Shown: positions 1 to 11,879 of the stretch, in pieces
Position numbering within the stretch: position 1 is the stretch's first letter
How the letters are laid out: each line of letters begins with the position of its first letter
Assembly (NCBI GenBank): GCA_903813345.2
Contig: CAIIXF020000004.1
Coordinates: 8,750,196 to 8,812,195, forward strand
Direction: 5' to 3'
Length of the DNA stretch: 62,000 nucleotides
Source of the DNA: Owenia fusiformis
Lineage: Eukaryota; Annelida; Polychaeta; Sabellida; Oweniidae
Notes under the pieces: model-generated
Database searches by the model: none
What the model was told of the DNA's origin: nothing
What the model saw: the letters and a program-made list of their open reading frames with translations, nothing else
Translations under genes and position numbers: made by a program

Positions 1-19
1 AATTGCTTAGTTCTCTTTG

Positions 20-605
20 TTTTAGTCTTTGTTTTCTTAAATACGGAAGTGTACCAACATCACCTAGATTACATAAGAGATCATCTAACAGTCTAAAATT
101 GCTTTAAATTGCAAGTTAATGCATTCCGACCAAAATTTGTATACCTGTAATTTGGGGGGGGGGATGTTACATCACATAACCACAACGTTCATATAGAAAT
201 ATACAATAAGCATGTCCGTATAAAAGCTAAAATTATAAAAACTCATTTCAAAGTCATTCTGTTCATGGAAGCGTCAAGTTATGAAAAACAATGCTAAGCA
301 CTCAAACAAATCGACTTGATTACCTTTGAAAACTTCTTGAGAGGAAATGGACACATGTATTTTTCTAACTCATTAGAACGTCTGTCTGATTGAAATACTA
401 TTTTTTAAATACAAACATAAATGATTTAATCTTGGTCAGAAGTCTGAACATTGTCCAACAAAATAATAAGAATCTAACATTTAATGATTACAAAAGGATT
501 AATTGCTATATAGTCTTAGTCTTTGTTTTTCTAACGGCGGAAGTGTACCAACATCACCTTAATTACAGAAGAGATCATCTAACAGTCTAAAATTGCTTTT
601 AATTC
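20..605 (+). repeat. Spaced direct duplication of about 100 bp
   Basis: The stretch at about 20-114 recurs at about 510-605. Both copies contain 'gaagtgtaccaacatcacct' followed by 'agagatcatctaacagtc', with a few substitutions between them. The 490-bp spacing suggests either an old tandem duplication or a longer unit that starts before the window. No coding frame is conserved across the copies. A run of 10 G lies at about 154-163. Confidence 0.7.
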
Positions 606-2790
606 CCGGGTTTTAATTACATTTTATGTATAGACTTTTTTGCCTCTATTCTCATTTTTAAACCTGTTTCTGTTTGCTTATTTAACAATTGTGATAAATT
701 ATTCAGTTAGTGTCGAAATCAAAACAATTTTCTACATTATAGTCCCCTCCTCTTGCACTGACTAAATATTAAAATAAGCCAGTCTGATTGCGATTTTACA
801 AATCCTGTAAAAGTAGCTCCAAACCGCCTTTTAATCAGAGAAAACAATAAGTTAATTCATCTGATTGCGAAAATACGAATCAACCTGATTATCTGATCTC
901 CATGCTATTTGATTCGTGCATTATCTACAAGTCAGTCGGGCAAGGGTGAAATTATTTCATTTGGAAACAGAAATAAATATCAGAACCCCTCTAGCATAAT
1001 TATTCGGAAGAAATTCATACAAAAAATAAGGTACACAACTGATGAAGGGTCGCACACAATGCACGCACCCCTCTCCTCCTCCGTGTTTGCCCACACACGA
1101 CCATATTTGACAATTTTTCTAAAAGCGTTTTTCCCGGGAATATAGGTGTAGCGGTTGCCAGAAGTCGCACAGCTTGGGAGTCGGGGTATCCTGATCCATG
1201 CTTCAACGCCTGACGGGTCTGATATTTAGAGGGGGCGCAAGAATTATTAGGGGGCGGGGTAAACGTGAAAGTTGCCAAAATATCCATAGGCGTAGCCAGG
1301 AGGGGGGGGGTGCGATAACAATAGGCTTTATATATGCTTTAATGTTTTATTTATCATGATGCTTATATGTAGGCAATTAATTACAGTTCTTTTTGCAAGA
1401 ATATAAAACTGGTATGTTTATGCAAATTCCGATTGGACTAATATAAAGGGATATTGTTTCATTATGTGGACTTGAGAAAGTCCGACATACTCATTGCTTT
1501 CAACCCAAAACTTAAAATAGGAAGTTATCAAGATCCCAAGAACACGATCGCTACTTAAACAATACGTTTGTAAAATCCCAGCGATCGAAATGCAATCAAA
1601 CTTTCGCAATCAGGTGCCTAATTAGTCTTTTGATCTCTAAAGTTTTACGACTGAATGTTTCAATGAACTCGTGAGAAGCAAACGCAATCATCATATAAAC
1701 ATTTTTCTAGTCAATCTAAAATAGAGTAAAACCCAGGGAAAAAGATCGCGTGTTCATAGGAATTAGGCATATTTCAATTTTGAAATAACAAAAGTCAGTC
1801 TCGGAAGAATTTTCCAAGCATTCCCTGCTTCGATGCGTTTTTATTGCAAGGGCCGTTTAGCGCCGATATGAATTCATTATAGGGTATTAGGGTTGTGCTT
1901 TATTTGTTTTATTTATATAAATGTTATAAAATGTGTACGACACTTCTGCACTTTAATGAATTATTTTTAGGGTTACAATGCATATTTGACTTTTCCCTCT
2001 AAACATTTAAAATTCATCTTTATACTTTTCTTAGTTTGCTTCAATAAAATTAACATTGGATCCCAGATAGTTATCAAATTCTCAGACATTTGATTAATAT
2101 AGATATTTGTACTTCCTTTGACCAGTGGTGCTGGTGTGACTGAGATTCGAATCTAATCTGTTTCATTTTTATGTAAATTGAGAGGAATAAAGTTTTATTT
2201 TAAGCGTTTTAACAATCTTAACGTTTGGTGTGCAGCTCAACTTAATACACAATCAAAGGTCAATTACAGAAATAAGAACATGCCTTTTATTTGTTATTCA
2301 AGCTCGAGCAATATCCCCGTTATAAAACCAAAATAACTGCGGTTAGGTACCATATCTTGCTTACTGTAAAGTCAGGCCATATCATTCTGGTATGCCAGAG
2401 CCACTCTTATCTGCCGATTGTGGAAGGATAAAGACAAAGGGGTCGCGGCTATCGCGATGAGGCCATCTTATTTCTTGGAATTATTTCTGCCTCTCATTCC
2501 TCAAACCGGCTTCGTTAAACAGTGCCAAAATATATAAGTCGGAGCCAAAAACAAGACTATTTTTATATTTAAATCCCCTCACCTTGTCAATGTCTATGCC
2601 TGCATCTGGTTTTCCCACCTTTGGGAGGGAGCCAATATACACATAGATACTTACTGGCCATGGACAAGGGGGGGGGGGCACAGAAACAAACATTCTGGGG
2701 TCATAAGGGATACTTGGGGAAGGGGGAGGGGTGGTGGTGAATAGTGAAGTCCGGGAGTGAAGTTAAGGGGTACTGAAATCTTTCTTTTGA
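606..2790. other. No gene seen; G-tracts and TE-terminus-like pieces
   Basis: I find no supported gene here; the short open frames show no family motif and no splice context. The sequence 'ggcgtagccagg' followed by 9 G at about 1290-1310 resembles the end of common invertebrate interspersed repeats. A second run of 11 G lies at about 2668-2678. Confidence 0.5.
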
Positions 2791-2804
2791 TATTTACCCA
2801 GCAA

Positions 2805-4975
2805 ACAGTGACGTCCATGTAACGTCACTCATATGTGGTATATAAGTTCACTGGAGACGTTGTATATTTCCGTTATATAAACGTCAAAGCAACGTAAATT
2901 TGTGACATTCAGCAAAACGTCGGTGGATGGTTAAAAAATGACGTTGTAGTAATGTGTTAGTAAAGTTCGAAATTTGTGCTGGTGTGAAAAACGTAACAAT
3001 GACGTTGAATTTGTACCAGTTTGGTTCATTTGCAACGTAATATAAACGGTAAAATTTAACGTTGTCGTAACGTTTTTTAAATGTGTAAAATATTTGTAAG
3101 TGCAGGAAACATTACAAAGACGTTGCAGTTCTCACCAAATTGTTTCATTTGCTACGTAATATAAACGGTAAAATTTGACGTTGTCGTAACGTGTTTTAAA
3201 TGTGAAAGATATTTGTAAGTGTAGAAAACGTTACAAAGACGTTGTGTTCTCACCAAATTTGGTACATTTGCTACGTAATGTAAACGGTAAAATTTGACGT
3301 TGTCGTAACGTGTTTTAAACGTGAAAGATATTTGTAAGTGTAGAGAACGTTACAAAGACGTTGCACTTCTCACCAAATTGTTTCATTTGCTACGTAATAT
3401 AAACGGTAAAATTTGACGTTGTCGTAACGTGTTTTAAATGTGAAAGATATTTGTAAGTGTAGAAAACGTTACAAAGACGTTGTGTTCTCACCAAATTTGG
3501 TACATTTGCTACGTAATGTAAACGGTAAAATTTGACGTTGTCGTAACGTGTTTTAAACGTGAAAGATATTTGTAAGTGTAAAAAACGTTACAAAGACGTT
3601 GCACTTCTCACCAAATTGTTTCATTTGCTACGTAATATAAACGGTAAAATTTAACGTTGTCGTAACGTTTTTTAAATGTGTAAAATATTTGTAAGTGCAG
3701 GAAACATTACAAAGACGTTGCAGTTCTCACCAAATTGTTTCATTTGCTACGTAATATAAACGGTAAAATTTGACGTTGTCGTAACGTGTTTTAAATGTGA
3801 AAGATATTTGTAAGTGTAGAAAACGTTACAAAGACGTTGTGTTCTCACTAAATTTGGTACATTTGCTACGTAATGTAAACGGTAAAATTTGACGTTGTCG
3901 TAACGTGTTTTAAACGTGAAAGATATTTGTAAGTGTAGAAAACGTTACAAAGACGTTGCACTTCTCACCAAATTGTTCCATTTGCTACGTAATATAAACG
4001 GTAAAATTTGATGTTGTCGTAACGTGTTCTAAATGTGAAAGATATTTGTAAGTGTAAAAAACGTTACAAAGACGTTGTGTTCTCACCAAATTTGGTACAT
4101 TTGCTACGTAATGTAAACGGCAAAATTTGACGTTGTCGTAACGTGTTTTAAATGTGAAAGATATTTGTAAGTGTAGAAAACGTTACAAAGACGTTGCACT
4201 TCTCACCAAATTGTTTCATTTGCTACGTAATATAAACGGTAAAATTTGATGTCGTCGTAACGTGTTCTAAATGTGAAAGATATTTGTAAGTGTAAAAAAC
4301 GTTACAAAGACGTTGCGTTCTCACCAAATTTGGTACATTTGCTACGTAATGTAAACGGTAAAATTTGACGTTGTCGTAACGTACGTGTTTTAAATGTGAA
4401 AGATATTTGTAAGTGTAGAAAACGTTACAAAGACGTTGCAGTTCTCACCAAATTGTTACATTTGCTACGTAATATAAACAGTAAAATTTGACGTTGTCGT
4501 AACGTGTTTTAAATGTGAAAGATAATTGTAAGTCTAGGAAACGTTACAAAGTCCTTGTTTTCCCACCAAATTGGTTCATTTGCCACGTAGTGAAAATGGC
4601 TAATTGTAACGTTGTCAAAACATGGTTTGAATGTGAAAAATATTTGTAATTGTAACACACGTTACAAAGACGTCATTTCTGACCAAAATGGTTCATTTTC
4701 AACGTAGTGCAAACGGTTAATTTCAACGTTGTCGAAACGTGTTTTCAATTGAAATGTAAAAAAATATTTGTTAGTGCAGGAAACGTTACAAAAAGACGCT
4801 ATGTCCTCACGAAATTGGTTTATTTGTAACGTTGTCGAAACAGTTAATTTTGACGTTGACGAAACGGGGTTTAAACGTGAAAAATACATATACATGTATG
4901 TGAAAAAGAACGTGACAAAGACGTTGTGGTCTCAACAAATTCGTTTAATTTGTGACGTGAAGTAAATGTTAAATA
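2805..4975 (+). repeat. 119-bp ACGT-rich satellite with higher-order dimers
   Basis: About 17 head-to-tail monomers of 119 bp, degenerate at both edges. The core includes 'acgttacaaagacgttg' and 'gacgttgtcgtaacgtg'. Two monomer types alternate: type A reads 'caccaaattgtttcatttgc', type B 'caccaaatttggtacatttg'. Their order between 3120 and 4460 is ABABA-ABABABA. The A-A junction near 3600-3730 marks an en-bloc repeat of five monomers (595 bp): the divergent unit near 3027 reappears at 3622. This is the expected product of unequal exchange. I see no protein-coding potential. Confidence 0.92.
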
Positions 4976-5368
4976 TATAACGAATATACATGTATGCCTC
5001 GAGTTGTGGTAACTTTAAATACTGATCGGTGGAGGCACAGGCATATGTTGGCTCACACAGATGAACTTAACGTGGTAATTGAGAGTGAGAGTGGAAATAT
5101 GATGTAAAGAAAACGTTTCTCCGACGTTGTAATTTTGCCATGGGTTATTGCTGACAAAAGTCTGACGTTCTGTCCCGGGGGGTTCATTCCAATATACCTC
5201 TTAATACCTATGTGCCGCGCCAAAGACCCCCTTTTTGAGCATTTTTTCCATGTCAATTTCCTCTCAAAATTGGAACTTTCCATGTATTATTCCTCTCAGA
5301 GTTATAAAATTCCATATTTTCTTCCTCTGAACTTCATAGATGTCCATGTCGACTTCCTCTGGAGCTTG

Positions 5369-6010
5369 CCGGTGTAAAGGTGTCACTACGGTAAATCATT
5401 GAAAAATATTGAAAAAAATCACAAAATTCAAGTTCTGGGGTACATATCGCCATATTCGAACGAACTAGCCCATACAATGACTATATTTCTGCGTTCCCCT
5501 ATACATAACCTTCATCTTGACACTATATTTAACATAGGGTTTGCGTCTCGATTTTTAAATATCACTACGCCAACATAGGGACTCATTTTTAGGTAAAATC
5601 CCTACTTCACCGATGAAAATTAACGAGTAAAGTAGTTCCAGTTTACGGGACTATATTCTTGCGATTTTTTTCTTAAAATGGCACATTTAGAAAGTACTTG
5701 GCCTCAGCTTTACAGACATACCTCAAATGGCCACATTGCATACACTTAAACCTGCTATACACACCATTGAAGTTGGCATGGCTTCGTTTTTAAAGTATTA
5801 AAAAACACTGTCCTACCCGGAAGTGCTATTTACAGGAGTGACACCTAAAAGAAATTATGGTCCCCTGGGGATTATGGTCCCCTTTCTTAAAGGCCCTTAC
5901 TGTCCCTGATTGTGGATACGATAATAAGGGAGAGTTGTATTTAGGTCACCATATAAATCAATGGAAAGTAGGACCATAATTTGATAGGACCTCCTACCCT
6001 TTTACACCGG
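5369..6010 (+). mobile_element. CCGGTGTAAA MITE, copy 1, split by a nested insertion
   Basis: The element starts CCGGTGTAAA and ends TTTACACCGG. Its body is shared with copies at 28974-29287 and 49526-49704, including 'ggtcccctggggattatgg' and 'aggacctcctacccttttac'. The other copies are about 150-180 bp; this one is 642 bp because another element (5379-5845) lies inside its left terminus. I see no convincing target duplication around the outer element. Confidence 0.85.
5379..5845 (+). mobile_element. Nested MITE with GGTGTCACT termini and TAAA duplication
   Basis: This 467-bp insertion begins GGTGTCACTACGGTAAAT and ends with its near-exact inverse ATTTACAGGAGTGACACC. It is flanked on both sides by TAAA (5375-5378 and 5846-5849). 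Removing it with one TAAA restores CCGGTGTAAAAGAAATT, which matches the terminus of the sister elements, so the insertion boundaries are well supported. The superfamily is not identified. Confidence 0.85.
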
Positions 6011-6191
6011 GACTAAAGTTTGCGAATTATCGGTAAATTGACTAAAACTCCACTCTTCCGGCGATTTGTCAGACCTCGGGACAAAAATTTTAGTCCCTTT
6101 CAACAAGGGCGAGCGTTACAAACGGAAAGTAGATCGTTCGCAAATTTGATGTATTTCTCGTTCGGCTTTTTATCGTATTCTGTTCTATCAA

Positions 6192-6302
6192 CCAATAGAA
6201 ATAGAGGAATTCCCGCGTCGAAATCAACATGGAGGACAGTTCCAAGTTCAAGAATATTGCTGCTTAAAAGCAACTTGGGAGCCGTACTGCCAGCTTTCGA
6301 AG
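6192..6302 (+). promoter_or_regulatory. Possible CpG-rich promoter and first exon
   Basis: A CCAAT box (6192-6196) lies in a stretch that is locally richer in CpG outside the satellites. It is followed by an exon-like segment ending at the strong donor GAAG|GTAAGA (exon end 6302). The only nearby ATG (ATGGAGGAC) runs into a stop after 12 codons. If transcribed, this would be a non-coding or short-ORF leader for the exon-like pieces at 8883-10500. No expression evidence is available. Confidence 0.25.
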
Positions 6303-6792
6303 GTAAGAATGATGCATGCATGTTACACAATCACCAAAGGTTAAAATGAAAGCATTCCATGGCCGGTACTTGCAGCGAGAACACAAATAATCTCATGTGA
6401 AAGTTGGGATCGTTTCAATTTTCAAAATTTTTGTCAGTTGTAATTAGACTTTTGAATATTCTGATATTTGAATCGATGTTATTGATTTTCAATTTCATCA
6501 CGATTTTCAATCATAATTCCTGGTTCATAATTTTCGTTAGGTCAATTACAAGGGGTCCAGGGGTCAATTAACCATCAGCGACTTTCAAGTCAGATCCGGT
6601 CCCTGGGATCTGGCGCAGAGGTGTTGATTGGATGGTGAAGTGTTTATGGCAAATGGTTTATGCAGTTATCTTAATCTTGATGGTGATCTCTGTTAGATCT
6701 ACCTCTTTCAAAGAATAGACATTGCCCGGGGAGTCAGTGATTGCCATCTTTAGCCTGATAGATAATCATGATGGCAGAAATACAGAAATACA

Positions 6793-7754
6793 CAAACATG
6801 TATCAGTTTCATATGCTTTAGAAAATGTACATGTTTGCGAACAAATAGTTCAGAAGACAATAGAATCGTCGATTTAATTCCTCACTTAAGTTACATAAAC
6901 GGTTTTTCGAAAAACAGTTAAGATCTGCACTTTTAAGGTCTCATGGAAGTTAACAGGAAATGACAAAACAAAAAATGACAAAGCCATGCTGGATTTTGAA
7001 AATTTTTTGAACCAAGATAACAGAGTTCTGTTTGGACCTCCAGTCAGTTTAACTAGTTCCACATATCATTAACATGACCAGGAACACAGTTGAAATGGTC
7101 AGATGACCATAAACATGATAGAATAACCTTTTCAGCCCTCTGAAAATGTGACTAAAAAATAGCTAAGAGTAGGTGCTCAGGAAAGGTCACTGAACAGAAT
7201 ATTTTGACTTTTTCAGAAAATGTGCCCAATATATTGCTCTAAATGATACAATTCAAAAAAATTTGATATCATTCTTAGAAAAAGAAAAAATTGAAAAAAA
7301 CTGAATTGAAAATCGATCTATTTTCCTTTTTACTACAGCCATTATTGTTTCAGACGATTTTTTAAAATTTCAAAGATTGTGTCATTTAGAGCAATATATT
7401 GGACACATATTCTGAAAAAATCAAAAGATTCTGTTCATTGACCTTTCCTGAGCACCTACTTTTAGCTATTTTTCAGTCACATTTTCAGAGGGCTAAAAGG
7501 TTATTTTATCATGTTTATGGTCATTCTGACCATTTCAATTGTGTTCCTGGTCATGTAAATGAACTCTGTTATCTTGGTTCAAAAAATTTTCAAAATCCAG
7601 CATGGCTTTGTCATTTTTTGTTTTGTCATTTCCTGTTAACTTCCATGAGACCTTAAGTGAGGAATTAAATCGATGATTCTGTTGTCTTCTGAGCTATGCC
7701 TATTTTTCGCAAACATGTTCATTTTCTAAAACATATGATGCTGATACATGTTTG
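6793..7754. repeat. 0.96-kb imperfect palindrome (foldback-like element)
   Basis: The left arm (about 6793-7254) is the inverse of the right arm (about 7377-7754). For example 'aaatgacaaaacaaaaaatg' on the left answers 'cattttttgttttgtcattt' on the right. The spacer of about 120 bp is A/T-rich. The left arm has an extra segment of about 55 bp around 6890-6945 that the right arm lacks. No open frame spans it. A shorter relative of one arm ('cagccacatttccagagg') occurs near 57103. Confidence 0.9.
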
Positions 7755-8807
7755 AGAGAAAAAATGTTGTGGGGATTCTGCCTACAAAGCGTGAAATAAG
7801 GAAAAAAGAAAAATCGTACTTTCGACGTTCCGACATTTTGTTACCAAAATGAACCGTTTCGGTAACCAGTGTAATCGAGCGGATCACCAGTGAATAGATA
7901 GCATACTATATTTAGGGAGTTCTTTAATTTTTTTGAAAATAACATGGCAGAGAAGCATTGAAATATGAGGTCACAGATATGATAGCTAAACTACAAAACA
8001 AACTAAAATAAACAAAAGTAAGAACATGTATAAATGTTTCTATTTTTACATGTTCTGTTTCAATGTGGTCCTTTAATTGCTTATTTTTTAGATTCAGAGA
8101 AGTTCCAAACATTCAAAATTTTACTGTAATCTCATCTACTCTACGACCCCCACTTAAATTTGTAAAAAACATAAGTGGGGGTAACCAAACTCGTCTGGCC
8201 CTGTTATCCACTCCCTGATTCTGAAATGTCGTAGACCAACAACGTCAGGCGTAGATAACTGTGCCATACAGGTTTTTGTTAAAGTGGGGGTAGAATGCGA
8301 TAAATCGCATGATGTATGGTCTCTCTAAAATTCTCTTATTTTTAACATGGGAAATCGTCACTTCAGCAAATTCACATGTCATTTATTTATGTTCCAAAAT
8401 TCACCCTATGCAGACAGAGCCTGTGGGAAATATTGGGTGCAGAGCAAATGAGCGGAGGGTGCTGAGCTAACGGTCATTTTTGAAAAAATTCTTTCAAAAT
8501 CATGCAGTTTTCACCATTTTGAGCACTTCTCAAGTGATTTTGTCCATATTTGGGCCAAAATTGTCAAATGTGAACCCCCCCTGGAAATTTTTGAAAAATG
8601 AACCCCCCTTGGCAAATCCTGGCTACGGGCCTGATTATTGATATTTATATTTTTTAATTGAAATGGTGTTTGTTATAAGCACACGCCTTTTAACAATAGA
8701 TAGAGACTGAAAAGTGTATTTCATCTTCAGCAAATCTGAAATTAAGCTTTGTTTTTATTGATCGAATTCAATGAAAGTTAATTTCTTTTAAGTTAAGTTA
8801 ACTTTTA
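7755..8807. other. No gene seen; hairpin and TE-terminus-like sequence
   Basis: A perfect 10-bp stem CCCCCACTTA / TAAGTGGGGG with a 15-nt loop lies at 8147-8181. A third related 'aagtgggggta' follows at about 8282. The segment at about 8555-8635 ('aaccccccctgg' ... 'cctggctacgggcc') resembles a widespread invertebrate interspersed-repeat end. I see no exons. Confidence 0.5.
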
Positions 8808-9480
8808 TCAGCCTTTAAAAAAACTACTATTGTCATCTGTTTTTCCATCTTAGTGTACAATAGTTCTCTACTCTGTTTTCAGAAGTAGGAGATGAACCAG
8901 ATTTTTGTAGCTTTCATCCATGATAACCCTGAGACCTTGTTGGTTGTGTTTAGATGATGGTGTTTCATACTAATCAGGTATATTATTTCATCGTTTGATT
9001 TAATTAACTTGCATCATTTGTGGCTCTTTGCTTCAGAAAGTATTCATTTGTATTTAATGCAGTTATTATTTAACTTTCACAGTTTCACAGCAAATGAGAT
9101 ACTGTAAATTGCTTTAATTTGGTGCTATTTAATTTGGCGCCCTGTGCAAATTTTAAAAGTATGACTGCTATATAATTAAGTTCTTTTAAAAGGTTTGAAC
9201 TTAATCCTGATTGACACAATGTTAAAACATCTCAGTAGATTTACTCATCATATTCACAATTTAAAGGTCTTATCTTAATCAATACAATTTGAAATAAAAG
9301 TATAAAATAAAGTAACAGTCTTTTAAAGTACTACTATTGTCCTCTATTTTCCCATCTACCTATTCTGTTTTCAGGATTGTTGTAGCCTTCACCCATGATA
9401 ACCCTGAGATGATTTTGGCTGTGTTGAGATGAGTGGTGTTATGCTAATCAGGTAGGCCTATATTATTTCTAGAGGTGTCA
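8808..9480 (+). repeat. Direct duplication of an exon-like segment (two copies)
   Basis: About 160 bp at 8808-8990 recur at 9318-9475. Each copy has a pyrimidine-rich acceptor 'tctgttttcag' and a donor 'aatcag|gta', giving exon-like intervals 8883-8977 and 9375-9451. One frame stays open in both and ends at the same TGA. It reads IFVAFIHDNPETLLVVFR in the first copy and IVVAFTHDNPEMILAVLR in the second. Most differences are conservative, which hints at past coding constraint. I do not recognise the family. Confidence 0.55.
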
Positions 9481-9874
9481 CACTGACCCGAAGTTGACCT
9501 GCCATATTTTATCTCAGAAAGTTAAGAGTCATTCTCAGGTATCTACTTTCCTACCGTTCCAACATTTCAAATTATTATCCAATAGAATATTTTAATAAAT
9601 AGATCTCTAGTTAAATCATTGGATGAAGATTATGAGAGTCAACGAAGGAATGTTTTGGCTATATGATTCTACTGTAGAAATACAAAAGGATAGTACAAAA
9701 AGCTACTAGGGATCTATAAACAGATGAGCATAGGGATTGTTTTACCCCAGAGTAGTCCCAAAAGTCTCCTGAGACAAAGATCAGATCTGGTGGAAGAAAG
9801 ATTACACCCTCAGGTGCATTTTCAGATAACCATCTAATAAAATGTTTATACTACAAGTCTCTAAAATATTTCAG

Positions 9875-9973
9875 ACAAACTAGCAGTACAAGCAGAATGG
9901 AACATTTGACGGTTTGGAAGTTAGGCAGTCTAGAGTCCTCTGAGCTTGGGGAGTTGCGAGGAAAGTGACTTCG
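9875..9973 (+). other. Exon-like segment with strong splice sites
   Basis: The segment is flanked by acceptor 'aaaatatttcag' and donor 'TTCG|GTAAGT'. It contains a 23-codon ATG frame ending in TGA just before the donor. Together with 6192-6302, 8883-8977, 9375-9451 and 10395-10500 it suggests a multi-exon transcript. The frames do not join into one long protein, so a non-coding or degenerate transcript is more likely. Confidence 0.3.
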
Positions 9974-10394
9974 GTAAGTCCAGGTTAATCTATTATTCAT
10001 TATAGAAGTATTTTATATATATTAAGTTTACAGCAGAATCAAATCTAGCAAGATCCTTGTCATTCTATTCTAAAAATATAAAGTGCAGACTTTACTTCAG
10101 GAATACTAGAGTATTTTACCAAAGAATTTTACAATTATGTATTTTATTTTATATATATGGCTTCCATATTTATATTTGGAAGAATTTAAAAATTTTCCCG
10201 ATTTTCGCACTTTTAATCCTCAATAACTTACTGATTTACAACACATTGTAGACCTTTGAGACATATTGTATCTGAGATTGTAAAGAATAGATCGCTAGCT
10301 CAATTTTGGTTGAAAATGACACTGCAAAATATTCAGAGTGGGTATGGGTATACAGGTTACATTTCATACTTTTCAATAGATTGATTTTTTCCAG

Positions 10395-10510
10395 GAAAAT
10401 GTCCAAAAACAAGCAGAAATGGCAATGTGTTAAACATGCAACCAGGGAAACAACGACTGAGCTGTACAAGTCATTTGAAAAAACATTTGGAAAGTGATGA
10501 GGACCAATGA
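10395..10510 (+). pseudogene. Possible BED-type zinc finger relic (frameshifted)
   Basis: After the strong acceptor 'gattttttccag', one frame reads KQKWQCVKHATRE and the +1 frame continues as LSCTSHLKKHLESDED. The Cys half in one frame and the 'TSxLKKHL' half in another look like a BED finger, the DNA-binding domain common in hAT transposases, broken by a frameshift. This is a family-level guess from a short match. The alternative is a 32-codon ORF starting at 10399. An ATTAAA lies near 10583. Confidence 0.25.
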
Positions 10511-10840
10511 GAGCTCATGCTTTCAAGGAAAAATGAACACTTAGCATAAACAATATCTGTTCCGAGAAGCAAGCCAGTTTGAATTAAATTTTTATCTCTA
10601 TGACAAGTAACGGGACAGTACTTTTAAGATTGCATAGATATAATGGCTTCATATCTGAAACATGCAATTTTTCTAGATTTATTCCCAACTTAAAATGAAC
10701 ACCTACCTACAGTGAACGTTTTTTCTTGGCAAAAAAATGTTCACTATACACAAGTTTTACTGTACCATGTTAACTAATAGAGCATTTGTTCAAGCTCAAA
10801 TTAGAATATTTATTCATTCCCGTTCAGAAAAATAACAATA

Positions 10841-11562
10841 TAACCCCTAAACAGTTAGGCTATAGATAATTACATTCATAGTAAAGGGGGTGAATAGATC
10901 TGCCTAGATCTGGGCACAATCTCGGAAATGAAATATCGAAATATCATCAAAGTTAATCCCATACTTAGTAGTGTTATAGGTAAATAACATGCGGGAATAT
11001 AATTGATATCTGAGTTGAGCGGGAGATATACAAGGGTTATGTACTGGGAGGTTTTGGATACAGGTTTTATCCCAAGGCAAATATGTGTATATCCCGACGG
11101 ACCGCAGGGACCAAGGGATATACACATATTTCCCGAGGGATAAACCCTGTATCCAAAACCGACCGTACATAACAGATGTATTTCATACCTACTGATGTTC
11201 TTGGTACGTCATATACCTTATAAAGTTCCAAAATTCAAAAATATAATTAAGATAAACATTTTCTTGGTGTTTTAAAGTGGTTTTTAAGTTTCTGAGATTA
11301 TCAAACTCATAAATGTGAAAATCTTTTTTTTAAAAATGTGAAAAAAAATTTGGGGAAAAATGGGAATTTTCAATGCATATTTAATTCTCATAATCTACTA
11401 AGTATAGGATAAATCAGTTATTAAATGCTCGATTTTTGATACAGTGTATATCCCTCAGTAAATACAATATAGTCACGATTTATCAGTTAAAATATGCCTA
11501 ATTCAATTTTAAGACAAGCCAGAACGGCAAATCTCCCCTGCCCCTTAACCGTTTAGGGGTTA
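10841..11562. mobile_element. MITE with TAACCCCTAAAC termini and inner hairpin
   Basis: The left end TAACCCCTAAACAGTTAGG and right end CCTTAACCGTTTAGGGGTTA are near-perfect inverts. ATA flanks both sides. The middle carries a second inverted repeat, 11035-11173, with arms of about 60 bp ('ggttttggatacaggtttta' answered by 'aaaccctgtatccaaaacc'). The inner hairpin is either part of the element or another insertion. Confidence 0.65.
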
Positions 11563-11879
11563 ATAAAATACTCAATAAAACTAGATTTTTGATAGATGAC
11601 ATACGAGACTGTAATTATATTTAAGTTCAATTCTGTGTTTCAATATTCTCTATTTGGATGCTCAAAAAAGTTCTTGTGTATTAACTCATTAATTATTGGA
11701 AAAACAATATACATTTGTTAATAAGTCAAAGCATAAGTTAGTTGTGTTTTACCTTCACATGTGAAAATGTTAGGCTTAGTGTGTTATATATAATTTTACT
11801 GAACATCGGTGTCTACATCTTCCTGTACAGGAACTTTAAATTATGTTCATGTAATGATTCATTTAACTGGACGTTAGTC

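Noticed and set aside
2805-4975. CRISPR-like array
   Set aside because: Monomers are contiguous with no unique spacers, in a genome with introns and SINEs; this is a eukaryotic satellite.
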